This document shows positions 1 through 6,145 of a stretch of DNA of 7,646 nucleotides, piece by piece (the stretch's first letter is position 1; each line of letters begins with the position of its first letter). Source of the stretch: Armatimonadota bacterium (GTDB taxonomy: Bacteria; Armatimonadota; Fimbriimonadia; Fimbriimonadales; Fimbriimonadaceae); contig JAEYWW010000116.1 of NCBI GenBank assembly GCA_023428805.1, positions 1 to 7,646 on the forward strand, in the 5' to 3' direction. Both the position numbers and the translations under genes were made by a program. The notes beneath the pieces were generated by a model. The model saw only the letters and a list, made by a program, of their open reading frames with translations. It searched no databases and was not told the origin of the DNA.

Positions 1-167
1 CTTCGATACAACTCGACCGCCTTGCCAATCTGCGTCAGGTTTGCAACGCAGGCAGACGCCTTGGCTGTCGCCCGCACTCGCGCAATCACCGCGAATGAAA
101 TGCCGGCAACCACACTAACGATTGCCGCAACGACCAATACTTCAACCAGACTCAGTCCACGTTTCAT
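1..167 (-). CDS. Type IV/II pseudopilin, N-terminal part (cut by window edge)
   Basis: This minus-strand reading frame starts with ATG at 167 and runs off the window with no stop, giving 55 visible codons. The N-terminus begins MKRG and continues LSLVEVLVV. That is a prepilin peptidase site: Gly at -1, cleavage before Leu, Glu at +5. A roughly 20-residue hydrophobic helix follows, as in the prepilin-type N-terminal cleavage/methylation domain. The next segment, [20 protein letters not shown], is nearly the same as in the adjacent 363-1004 gene, so the two are tandem paralogs. By family knowledge, such proteins are processed at the inner membrane and join a pseudopilus or secretion-like fibre. 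Whether this copy ends in an H-X9-DG motif cannot be seen. No Shine-Dalgarno precedes the ATG, but an AATAAT box lies 5 nt upstream. Confidence 0.9.
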   Translation of the reverse strand, partial: MKRGLSLVEVLVVAAIVSVVAGISFAVIARVRATAKASACVANLTQIGKAVELYR

Positions 168-172
168 CACAT

Positions 173-178
173 ATTATT
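173..178 (-). promoter_or_regulatory. Candidate -10 box for the partial pseudopilin gene
   Basis: On the minus strand the hexamer AATAAT matches TATAAT at five of six positions and ends 5 nt before the ATG at 167. No convincing -35 box is visible. If used, transcription would begin at or next to the start codon, giving a leaderless or nearly leaderless message. The rest of the gap (179-362) shows no clear terminator or gene. Confidence 0.3.
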
Positions 179-362
179 TGCCCACAATGTACACCAGATA
201 TCCATACAGTGTCGGATCCCATTCAACTTGATGACTGCTTGCAAATAGTCAATATCGCGCCTATGCCGACAAACTCCCCCATAGCTGGCATCAGGCTACA
301 GACAATATCACAGATACTATGCAAAGTGTAGTCAGGTTAACCAAACTGATCAGGCTGTTGAA

Positions 363-1004
363 TCAATAGCGTTGCGCCTGCTTTAACTTGACATGACCAT
401 CTAAATACAAGACGTTGGCAGCTTGCCCATGAGCAGTAATCGTATAATTATAGGGTTGATGGATAATCAACTCTGTTGGCGCATCAAGAATGTGTAAAAC
501 CTCAGCTGGATTAGAAATCTGATTGTAGTCAATGAGTCCTGTCTTCTGGTCAGCCATGAATACGAACGCACTTGGAGTCCGATAGCTAGAGTGTATGCGA
601 CCTAAAGATTGATCACCCAAAAGTGGCCGCAGGGGTGCTCCTTTTTTTGCCGCGGCTGGATTTGTGATCGAATCAAGCGGGCAGAACCACTGACTCTCTG
701 AGAGTCCATACCTCCCGACGATTTGCTTGTATTGAATTGTATTGACGTCTGAACTATTCTTTGTCATCAAATCATGACTCAAAGTGACCGGCGGCAAAAA
801 CTGGTCATAGTCGCTTCGATACAACTCGACCGCCTTTCCAATCTGGCTCAAGTTTGCAATGCATGCGGACGCCTTAGCCCCCTTCTTTGCACGCACAAAT
901 ACGGGCAGGACTATCGCGGCGATAAGAATCAAGAGGCCGACAACAGCAACCAATTCAACAATGCTGAATCCTGCAGTTCTAGATTTGTTCACCTGAACGC
1001 ACAT
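363..1004 (-). CDS. Pseudopilin with prepilin N-terminus and H-X9-DG C-terminal motif
   Basis: A complete 213-residue protein. The N-terminus has a class III signal: Gly12|Phe13 with Glu17 at +5, followed by a hydrophobic helix to about residue 37. After it come [20 protein letters not shown] and SDYDQFLPP, typical of pseudopilins of the DUF1559/H-X9-DG group. The C-terminus holds His192, nine residues, then Asp202-Gly203 ([10 protein letters not shown]), which is the H-X9-DG motif. By family knowledge, the prepilin peptidase cleaves after Gly12 and the mature protein sits in the inner membrane or a pseudopilus; the substrate or fibre partner is unknown. ATG 1004 was chosen because an in-frame TAG lies four codons upstream. 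No Shine-Dalgarno is present, but a TAGACT box lies 6 nt upstream. G+C is about 42-50% in sampled lines, against 57-68% in proS. It is the upstream paralog of the gene at 1-167. Confidence 0.93.
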   Translation of the reverse strand: MCVQVNKSRTAGFSIVELVAVVGLLILIAAIVLPVFVRAKKGAKASACIANLSQIGKAVELYRSDYDQFLPPVTLSHDLMTKNSSDVNTIQYKQIVGRYGLSESQWFCPLDSITNPAAAKKGAPLRPLLGDQSLGRIHSSYRTPSAFVFMADQKTGLIDYNQISNPAEVLHILDAPTELIIHQPYNYTITAHGQAANVLYLDGHVKLKQAQRY

Positions 1005-1020
1005 GTACAGAGTCTACATG
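1002..1020 (-). promoter_or_regulatory. Inverted repeat over pseudopilin start codon, with -10-like box
   Basis: Perfect 6-bp arms CATGTA (1002-1007) and TACATG (1015-1020) are separated by 7 bp. The inner arm contains the start codon of the 363-1004 gene. On the minus strand TAGACT (1016-1011) ends 6 nt before that ATG and could be its -10 box. A dimeric repressor bound here would block both transcription and the start codon. The core resembles ATGT...ACAT sites of PadR-type repressors but has a 9-bp rather than 8-bp spacer, so no family is assigned. Confidence 0.4.
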
Positions 1021-1116
1021 ACGAACTCCGAAAACCAGCGAAAACTCGGGTCTCTGCTGTCAAGTCCCGAACCCGGCTGCGCCCCACCACCCCGCCGATG
1101 CCACAATTTCCGAACC

Positions 1117-2622
1117 ATGAGCGAGCTTGGCATCACATCGAGGGAGGAGAACTACAGTGAGTGGTACAACGATCTTGTCCACAAAGCTGACCTGGCGGAA
1201 CATTCCGCCGTCCGCGGGTGCATGGTCATCAAGCCGCATGGCTACGCCATCTGGGAGCTGATGCAGAAGGGGCTCGACGGCATGTTCAAAGACACCGGGC
1301 ACGTCAACGCCTACTTCCCCCTCTTCATTCCCAAAAGCTTTCTCAGCCGCGAAGCCGAGCACGTCGAGGGCTTCGCCAAAGAGTGCGCGGTCGTCACCCA
1401 CCATCGCCTGATGAATGACCCCAACGGCGGCGGAGTCGTCGTGGACCCCGAGGCCAAGCTGGCCGAAGAACTGGTCATCCGTCCAACCAGCGAGACCGTC
1501 ATCTGGAACACCTACAAGGGCTGGGTGCAGTCCTGGCGCGACCTGCCCATCCTCGTGAACCAGTGGGCCAACGTCTGCCGCTGGGAGATGCGGACGCGCC
1601 TTTTCCTGCGCACCGCCGAATTCCTCTGGCAGGAGGGCCACACCGCCCACGCCACCTACGATGAGGCCGAGCAGGAAGCCCTGACGATTCTCGATGTCTA
1701 CCGCCGCTTCGCCGAGGAGTGGATGGCGGTCCCCGTCATCACTGGACTCAAGTCCGAAGGCGAAAAGTTCGCGGGCGCGGATCACACCTACTGCATCGAA
1801 GCGATGACCCAGGATTTCCGCGCGATCCAGGCGGGCACGAGCCACCATCTAGGGCAGAACTTCGCGAAGGCGTTTGATGTCACCTTCCAGAGCAAGGAAG
1901 GAAAACTCGAGCACGTCTACGCCACAAGCTGGGGCGTTTCTACCCGCCTGATCGGAACGCTCATCATGGCTCACTCCGACGACAAGGGCCTCATCATTCC
2001 CCCGATGCTCGCCCCCATCCAAGTCGCGATCATCCCCATCGGTCGAGGAGACCAGCTTGACGCGGTGATCGAAGCCTGCGAAAAGCTGGCCGCCGAGATG
2101 AAGCAGCATCGCTACGGCGAGGAACGCGTCCGGGTGAAGATCGACAAGCGGGACAAGTCCCCCGGCTTCAAGTTCAACGACTGGGAGCTCAAGGGCGCCT
2201 GCCTCCGCATCGAACTCGGCCCCCGTGATCTTGAAGCGGGCCACTGCGTCATCGCTTCTCGACTCGGCGGTGACAAAGAGACGGTCGCCCTCGACCAGAT
2301 TGCGGCGACCATCGTCGAACGACTCCAAGCCCAGCAGCAGGAGATCTACGACCGCGCCCTCGCGATGCGCGAGGCCAACACGCGCCGCGTGGACACCTGG
2401 GAGGAATTCGCAGCGGCGTTCGACGGCGAAGGTGGCGGCGGATTCATTGTTGCCCATTGGGATGGCACCCAGGAGACCGAAGATGCCATCTCCGATGCCA
2501 CCAAAGCCACCATCCGCGCCATCCCCATGACCCCGCTCGCCCCCGGCGACGACGAGCCAGGGACGTGCGTTTTCTCGGGCAAGCCCAGCAAGCAGCGCGT
2601 GGTCTTCGCGAAGGCATACTGA
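1117..2622 (+). CDS. proS: Prolyl-tRNA synthetase, archaeal/eukaryal type (ProRS type 3)
   Basis: ProRS (EC 6.1.1.15) charges tRNA-Pro with proline using ATP in the cytoplasm. The 501-residue product is normal for the short type, which lacks the INS editing domain. Visible landmarks are [20 protein letters not shown] (11-30), the RPTSE loop (122-126), class II motif 2 from RWE at 155-157 through [25 protein letters not shown] (240-253) and motif 3 [10 protein letters not shown] (271-280). The anticodon-binding domain follows from about 295, with a C-terminal domain ending in the conserved AKAY. Three of the four zinc-ligand cysteines of the Thermus enzyme are replaced (D449, T454, S487; C484 kept), so this domain probably does not bind zinc. 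ATG 1117 was chosen because homology begins there; an in-frame extension back to 1003 does not look like the family. No Shine-Dalgarno precedes the start. It is divergent from the pseudopilin genes and convergent with ggt. Confidence 0.98.
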   Translation: MSELGITSREENYSEWYNDLVHKADLAEHSAVRGCMVIKPHGYAIWELMQKGLDGMFKDTGHVNAYFPLFIPKSFLSREAEHVEGFAKECAVVTHHRLMNDPNGGGVVVDPEAKLAEELVIRPTSETVIWNTYKGWVQSWRDLPILVNQWANVCRWEMRTRLFLRTAEFLWQEGHTAHATYDEAEQEALTILDVYRRFAEEWMAVPVITGLKSEGEKFAGADHTYCIEAMTQDFRAIQAGTSHHLGQNFAKAFDVTFQSKEGKLEHVYATSWGVSTRLIGTLIMAHSDDKGLIIPPMLAPIQVAIIPIGRGDQLDAVIEACEKLAAEMKQHRYGEERVRVKIDKRDKSPGFKFNDWELKGACLRIELGPRDLEAGHCVIASRLGGDKETVALDQIAATIVERLQAQQQEIYDRALAMREANTRRVDTWEEFAAAFDGEGGGGFIVAHWDGTQETEDAISDATKATIRAIPMTPLAPGDDEPGTCVFSGKPSKQRVVFAKAY

Positions 2623-2642
2623 GGAAATTCCTCCTCCGCCGT

Positions 2643-2784
2643 TGCATCGTCGGGAGATTCGGCGATGCAGGGTGGTGCGCCTCTCCAGAGGTGCAAGTGC
2701 AGGACCGCTCGACTTCAGTCGGGCTCTCGGAATTCCGCACTTCAGTGCGCTGGTGTATTGGCTTTCCGCGCTAAAGTGCGGAAA
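2643..2784 (+). repeat. Array of five stem-loops spaced about 30 nt apart, probable structured RNA in the proS 3' region
   Basis: Five perfect or G-U-containing hairpins follow each other. H1 is 2643-2652/2660-2669 (10 bp, 7-nt loop). H2 is 2676-2683/2688-2695 (8 bp, loop TCCA). H3 is 2707-2713/2718-2724 (7 bp, loop TTCA). H4 is 2736-2740/2745-2749 (5 bp, loop TTCA). H5 is 2763-2771/2776-2784 (9 bp, loop TAAA). Centres are 29.5, 30, 27 and 31 nt apart. H2-H5 all present C(TNMA)G at the tip. The single wobbles in H1, H2, H3 and H5 are G-U only when the plus strand is read; on the minus strand they become A-C mismatches. That argues for a plus-strand transcript, presumably the proS 3' UTR. H4 and H5 share the unit TTCCGCRCT..AGTGCG. 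No T-tract follows, so it is not a classical terminator. Alternatives are a REP-like palindromic repeat cluster or a MITE remnant. Confidence 0.6.
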
Positions 2785-2799
2785 TTACGACAGCCCAGG

Positions 2800-4485
2800 T
2801 CAATTCCCCGCCGCGCCGGATTCGCTTAATCGGGGATCAACTCCGGCGTGTCGTTTGCCGCTTGCGGGGTCGAGCAGGATGGCGTGGCAGGAGCCCATGC
2901 GGGCGGGACGGGCGGCGAACTTGTGGCCCATCGCCTCCATTTTCGCCCGGGTGTCGGGGTTCAAGCCGCGCGGCTCCCAACGGATTTCGTCAGGCAGCCA
3001 TTGATGATGGATGCGCGGAGCGGCGACCGCCTCCTGCACCGTCATCTTGTGATCGACGACGTTGAGGATCGTCTGAAACACCGTGTTGATGATGGTCGGT
3101 CCGCCCGGCGAACCGACCACCAAGAAGGGCTTGCCTTCCTTCAAGACAATTGTGGGCGTCATCGAAGACAGGGGCCGCTTCCCCGGCGCGATCGCATTGG
3201 CTTCTCCCTGGATCAAACCAAACACATTGGGCACCCCGACCTTGCTCGTGAAGTCATCCATCTCGTTGTTGAGCAGAATCCCCGTACCCTCGGCCACCAC
3301 ATGCGCGCCGTAGCTGGTGTTGAGGGTGTACGTGTTGCTCACGCAATTCCCGTCGCCGTCAACCACGCTGAAATGCGTCGTATGCTCGCCTTCCTGGATC
3401 GGAAACACGCCCGCCTTGATCTCGCTGGACGGCGTAGCCTTCTGGGGATTGATCATCTCCCAAAGCTTCAGCCCATAAGATTTCGCCGTCAACTCCCGGA
3501 TCGGAACCCGGACGAAATCCGGATCACCCATGTGGGCCGACCTGTCCGCAAATGCCCGCTTCATCGCCTCCACCATCGGGTGCAGCACTGCCGCCGAGTG
3601 CGGCTGAGCAGCCGCAACATCAAAGTGCTCCATCATGTTGAGCATTTCGATCAGCACCGCTCCACCCGAAGATGGGGGCGGCATCGTGAGAATGTTGTGC
3701 CCGCGATAGCTGCCTCGCACGGGCTCACGAACCGCCACCTTGTAGCCCGCCAAGTCTGATAAGTAAATGTGTCCGTTGTTCTTCTTCGAGTCGGCATCGA
3801 TCAGCCGTGCGGTCTCGCCTCCGTAAAACCCCTCTCGACCCTGGTCGCGGATGCGGATCAGGGTTTTGGCGAGATCGGGTTGCTTCCAAACTTCGCCTTC
3901 TCTGAAAAAATTGCCTTTTCGATTGAAGATTTCATATGAATCAGGAAAGACTTTGAACCTGGCGGCTTCCTGCCGGAATTCGTTCGCTCTCGATTCCGAG
4001 AGTGGGAATCCCTTACCTGCCAGGTCGATCGCAGGTTGAACCAGCCGCTTCCAAGGAAGTTTTCCGTACATGCTGTGCGCCTCCCACATCCCCGCGACCG
4101 TGCCCGGCACTCCGGCCGCCTTCCGCCCAAACGTGGACATTCCGGGGACGACGTTCCCCCCTGCATCCAGATACATGTCCCGGCTCGCAGATTTCGGCGC
4201 GACCTCGCGGTAGTCGATGGCGACGGCGCGCCCATCCGCCATGCGCACCAGCATGAATCCTCCACCGCCGATGTTTCCTGCTTCGGGAAAAGTCACCGCC
4301 AGAGCGAACGCCGTTGCAATCGCCGCGTCCACTGCATTGCCGCCCTCTGCCATGACCTTCGTGCCTGCTTCCGAGGCAAGCGCGGAATCCGACACCACCG
4401 CGCTTTTCGCAAAGCTCTTCGGGTGGATTTGGGCGAGGCCGATCGATGCCATGGCCAGGAGCGTCAATGTCCACAACGTTCGCAT
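2800..4485 (-). CDS. ggt: Gamma-glutamyltransferase (gamma-glutamyltranspeptidase), exported
   Basis: GGT (EC 2.3.2.2 / 3.4.19.13) is an Ntn hydrolase that cleaves gamma-glutamyl bonds, for example in glutathione, and transfers or hydrolyses the glutamyl group in the periplasm. The 561-residue precursor starts MRTLWTLTLLAMASIGLAQ, a Sec signal peptide. Visible landmarks, counted from this ATG, are YREVAP (substrate Arg93), MPPPSSGG (269-276), TTHFSVVDGDGN with Thr369 as the autoprocessing nucleophile, NNEMDDF with Asp411, RPLSSM (Ser440-Ser441) and GSPGG (458-462). The C-terminus GAAGN is family-like. The lid-loop tyrosine of the E. coli enzyme (Tyr444) is Phe422 here (PNVFGL). ATG 4485 is preferred over an in-frame GTG at 4518, because that extension would put a charged stretch before the signal peptide. 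No Shine-Dalgarno is present; CATAAT lies 6 nt upstream. It is divergent from the DinB-like gene and convergent with proS. Confidence 0.97.
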   Translation of the reverse strand: MRTLWTLTLLAMASIGLAQIHPKSFAKSAVVSDSALASEAGTKVMAEGGNAVDAAIATAFALAVTFPEAGNIGGGGFMLVRMADGRAVAIDYREVAPKSASRDMYLDAGGNVVPGMSTFGRKAAGVPGTVAGMWEAHSMYGKLPWKRLVQPAIDLAGKGFPLSESRANEFRQEAARFKVFPDSYEIFNRKGNFFREGEVWKQPDLAKTLIRIRDQGREGFYGGETARLIDADSKKNNGHIYLSDLAGYKVAVREPVRGSYRGHNILTMPPPSSGGAVLIEMLNMMEHFDVAAAQPHSAAVLHPMVEAMKRAFADRSAHMGDPDFVRVPIRELTAKSYGLKLWEMINPQKATPSSEIKAGVFPIQEGEHTTHFSVVDGDGNCVSNTYTLNTSYGAHVVAEGTGILLNNEMDDFTSKVGVPNVFGLIQGEANAIAPGKRPLSSMTPTIVLKEGKPFLVVGSPGGPTIINTVFQTILNVVDHKMTVQEAVAAPRIHHQWLPDEIRWEPRGLNPDTRAKMEAMGHKFAARPARMGSCHAILLDPASGKRHAGVDPRLSESGAAGN

Positions 4486-4491
4486 GAGATG

Positions 4492-4497
4492 ATTATG
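4492..4497 (-). promoter_or_regulatory. Candidate -10 box of ggt
   Basis: CATAAT on the minus strand matches TATAAT at five of six positions and ends exactly 6 nt before the ggt ATG at 4485. Transcription would then start on the A of the start codon. No good -35 box is found at 16-18 bp, so confidence is low for this site alone. Confidence 0.35.
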
Positions 4498-4521
4498 AAT
4501 GGAAATTTTTATCAACACGAG

Positions 4522-4552
4522 TTGACAAATAAAGTAGACGTTAGTCTATACT
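4522..4552 (+). promoter_or_regulatory. Sigma-70-like promoter of the DinB-like gene
   Basis: A perfect TTGACA (4522-4527) and TATACT (4547-4552) are separated by 19 bp, slightly long for a housekeeping promoter. The -10 box ends 6 nt before the ATG at 4559, so the predicted start of transcription is the start codon itself. No Shine-Dalgarno exists. This is the best-defined promoter in the window. The long spacer could make it weak or dependent on an activator. Confidence 0.65.
4535..4548 (+). promoter_or_regulatory. Operator-like inverted repeat inside the DinB promoter
   Basis: TAGAC (4535-4539), a 4-bp spacer GTTA and GTCTA (4544-4548) form a perfect palindrome. It lies between the -35 and -10 boxes and covers the first two bases of the -10. 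This is where a repressor would act. Adding the neighbouring bases gives AGTAGAC versus GTCTATACT, symmetric apart from one extra T. The regulator is unknown and no regulator gene is in the window. Confidence 0.45.
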
Positions 4553-4558
4553 CAATTC

Positions 4559-5050
4559 ATGGCACCCCGACCCCACGCACAGCGTCTTCTTGGAGACCTG
4601 AAAGAGACACGCGATGAACTGCGCGATTCGATTCTGAAGTTCACCCCTGACCAGCTCGATTGGGCTCCCAAGTCCGGCATGAAGTCTGTTCGCGCGATGC
4701 TCGCGGAAGTCTGCGCCATGGAAGAAATGTCAATCGGTTGGGCCGCCAATCAGAAGGAGGAAGACTGGATGGCGATTGAAGAGCGCTTCAAGTCAGTCAA
4801 AAGCCCGCAAGAGGCCATCGAATTGCTTGATGCAGCAAGAGCCAAGACGATTCAATATCTAGAGCGCGATCACGCCGACGATCTCCAGAATCCGATCCCG
4901 CTTCTGGAAAGCTGGCACCAGTATTTCAATGTGACCGAAATCGAACCGGAAGAACTCGTACGATGGGTTGTGCGCCACGAGTACTACCACCTCGGCCAGT
5001 TGATCTCCTACCTCTGGTTCCTCGGCCACGATCCCTACAAACCGGAGTGA
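4559..5050 (+). CDS. DinB-like (DUF664/YfiT-type) putative metal-binding four-helix protein
   Basis: The 163-residue protein has the helical pattern and length of the DinB/YfiT superfamily: an N-terminal helix with LLGDLKETRDELRDSILKFT, a mid-region ending in LLESWHQYFNVTEIEP, and the hallmark VVRHEYYHLGQLISYL near the C-terminus. His140 and His144 are the usual H-x3-H metal ligands. The third ligand, normally a His in the second helix (ilaHi), appears to be Glu50 here (MLAEVCAMEE). By family knowledge, members are small cytoplasmic metalloproteins; some are thiol S-transferases or hydrolases, and most have no known substrate, so no reaction is assigned. The gene has its own promoter with an operator-like palindrome and probably a leaderless mRNA. 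Its stop lies 13 bp from the stop of the convergent propeller gene. Confidence 0.87.
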   Translation: MAPRPHAQRLLGDLKETRDELRDSILKFTPDQLDWAPKSGMKSVRAMLAEVCAMEEMSIGWAANQKEEDWMAIEERFKSVKSPQEAIELLDAARAKTIQYLERDHADDLQNPIPLLESWHQYFNVTEIEPEELVRWVVRHEYYHLGQLISYLWFLGHDPYKPE

Positions 5051-5063
5051 CGAGGGAGACGGC

Positions 5064-6095
5064 TTACTTCGAAGTCAGTCGATAATGCAGGACCCGCTCA
5101 TAGGTGGCCAAAGTGAAGCCTTCGCCAGATTCCCATATCTGTCCGTCATTGCAGTTCCCGAGTCCCTTGACATGGGCGATTTTCTTCTGAGTTTGAAGGT
5201 CGTAGACCAGCGCGCCATCAGAGTTCGAAGCGAGAAGCCTTCGTCCAGAAGCGTCTGTCGTGAACTTTGACCCCAGTTCGATGTCGGCTCCCAGGACAAT
5301 ATCCTGCCCTTCACGCAGAAGGTGCAGTTCATTTTGATCCCGCCAGATCAAATCCCCTTCGGGCGTGCAGGCAAATTGATAGGTGATGTGAATGTTGGTG
5401 AAGCGGCGCTTCTGCACAGGAGCCCCAACTGACTTGACCCAGCTCGCCACAGTCTCACCCTTTGCCGCATGACTCTTATAGACCACGCCTCCCGACGAGT
5501 TCAACGCCGCTTCAGAGGCGTCGATTCCTTTGACCAGCACCTGTTTGTCTATGGGCTCAAGACGGTCGTTCTTCAAACGCCAACACTCCATTCCACCGTC
5601 GGAGGTCGCACAAAGAAGGTCATCACCCAGCCATCGTATGTCGAGGATGGAGACCGGCGTTTTCAGGCCCTTGGACAAAAAGGACACTTCTTCAAGTTTC
5701 TGATGCTTTCCTCCCACATCATACAGGGCGATCTTTCCAGAGTAGTTCGCGGCTACAAAGTGCTTTCCATCCTTGTGCCAAGCCGTCGATCTGACCACCG
5801 AAAGGTTGAGATGCGCAATCTCGTGCCGCCCCTGTGCATCAATCAGTTCAGCCCCATCGTTCATGTGAGTCACGCAGACAACTCTGCGATTCCAAGGATC
5901 GATTGATCTTACAAAGAGACCCCCATCCAGCCTCTGTCGGCTCTCCAAAACCGCGCCCTGAAGATTCTCTGCCTTGTCGCGCAGGACCTGCATCAAGCTC
6001 ATCGTCAACGGCATGACGACAAAGAGCAGCACACCTAGGACGGCGCCGATGATCAAGAGCCGCTTTCTTCGCCCAAACTCCCGCGCATCGTCCAT
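5064..6095 (-). CDS. Membrane-anchored beta-propeller (WD40/PQQ-like) protein, function unknown
   Basis: The 343-residue protein begins with a basic stretch (RRKR, 9-12) followed by one hydrophobic segment at about 13-37. This fits a signal anchor with the rest outside the cytoplasm. Residues 55-340 are beta-rich with repeated propeller-like blades, such as STAWHKDGKHFVAANYSG (103-120) followed by KIALYDV, ILDIRWLGDDLLCATSDGG (150-168), and FTTDASGRRLLASNSDGA (278-295) followed by LVYDL. No catalytic residues are recognised. Such proteins usually act as interaction scaffolds, so no partner or substrate is claimed. ATG 6095 has no Shine-Dalgarno, but TGTAAT with an upstream TG lies 8 nt before it. 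The gene is convergent with the DinB-like gene and divergent from the DUF3592-like gene. The interrupted gene at the window's right edge is also propeller-like, but clear paralogy is not evident. Confidence 0.85.
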   Translation of the reverse strand: MDDAREFGRRKRLLIIGAVLGVLLFVVMPLTMSLMQVLRDKAENLQGAVLESRQRLDGGLFVRSIDPWNRRVVCVTHMNDGAELIDAQGRHEIAHLNLSVVRSTAWHKDGKHFVAANYSGKIALYDVGGKHQKLEEVSFLSKGLKTPVSILDIRWLGDDLLCATSDGGMECWRLKNDRLEPIDKQVLVKGIDASEAALNSSGGVVYKSHAAKGETVASWVKSVGAPVQKRRFTNIHITYQFACTPEGDLIWRDQNELHLLREGQDIVLGADIELGSKFTTDASGRRLLASNSDGALVYDLQTQKKIAHVKGLGNCNDGQIWESGEGFTLATYERVLHYRLTSK

Positions 6096-6103
6096 ATTTG
6101 AAG

Positions 6104-6109
6104 ATTACA
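6104..6109 (-). promoter_or_regulatory. Candidate extended -10 of the membrane propeller gene
   Basis: On the minus strand TGTAAT is preceded by TGC, giving an extended -10 form (TGN-TGTAAT). It ends 8 nt before the ATG at 6095. There is no good -35, which an extended -10 can tolerate. If used, the leader would be only one or two bases. Confidence 0.35.
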
Positions 6110-6145
6110 GCAAACCGATCCACCGCGTTGTCCGTACCTTCCTTC

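Noticed and set aside
261..291. Short inverted repeats (ATGCC/GGCAT and CTATG/CATAG) upstream of the first pseudopilin
   Set aside because: Five-bp arms at these distances are expected by chance and pair mutually exclusively; no T-run or promoter context supports a role.
1003..1116. N-terminal extension of proS from ATG 1003 or 1018
   Set aside because: The extra 33-38 residues (Pro/Arg/Ser-rich) do not resemble the family, whose proteins begin a few residues before the [11 protein letters not shown] motif; it would also overlap the divergent gene start.
1060..2457. Long open frames antisense to proS (1060-1848 and 1849-2457)
   Set aside because: They mirror a high-GC gene with clear ProRS homology on the other strand; the translated products are low-complexity (Asp/Gly/Val-rich) and match no family pattern.
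2733..2783. Terminal inverted repeats of an insertion element
   Set aside because: The enclosed 31 nt cannot hold a gene, no flanking target duplication is visible, and the arms are better explained as copies of the hairpin unit.
2643..2784. CRISPR array
   Set aside because: The period is near 30 nt, but there is no repeated identical sequence with unique spacers; only loop and stem pattern recur, and the units are palindromes that differ from each other.
2763..2784. Rho-independent terminator between proS and ggt
   Set aside because: The stem is strong, but neither strand shows a T-run after it; left as part of the hairpin array.
2848..3759. 303-codon plus-strand frame antisense to ggt
   Set aside because: Rich in Arg and His, no recognisable domain, and fully inside the well-supported ggt gene; explained by the base composition of the opposite strand.
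4486..4518. GTG 4518 as ggt start
   Set aside because: It would put eleven residues with charged and polar side chains before a good signal peptide beginning MRTLW; ATG 4485 has a -10-like box at the expected distance.
4013..4617. Overlapping frames on both strands within the ggt 5' half and promoter region
   Set aside because: Shadows of ggt: Arg/Ser/Pro-rich translations with no family pattern, and one runs across the DinB promoter.
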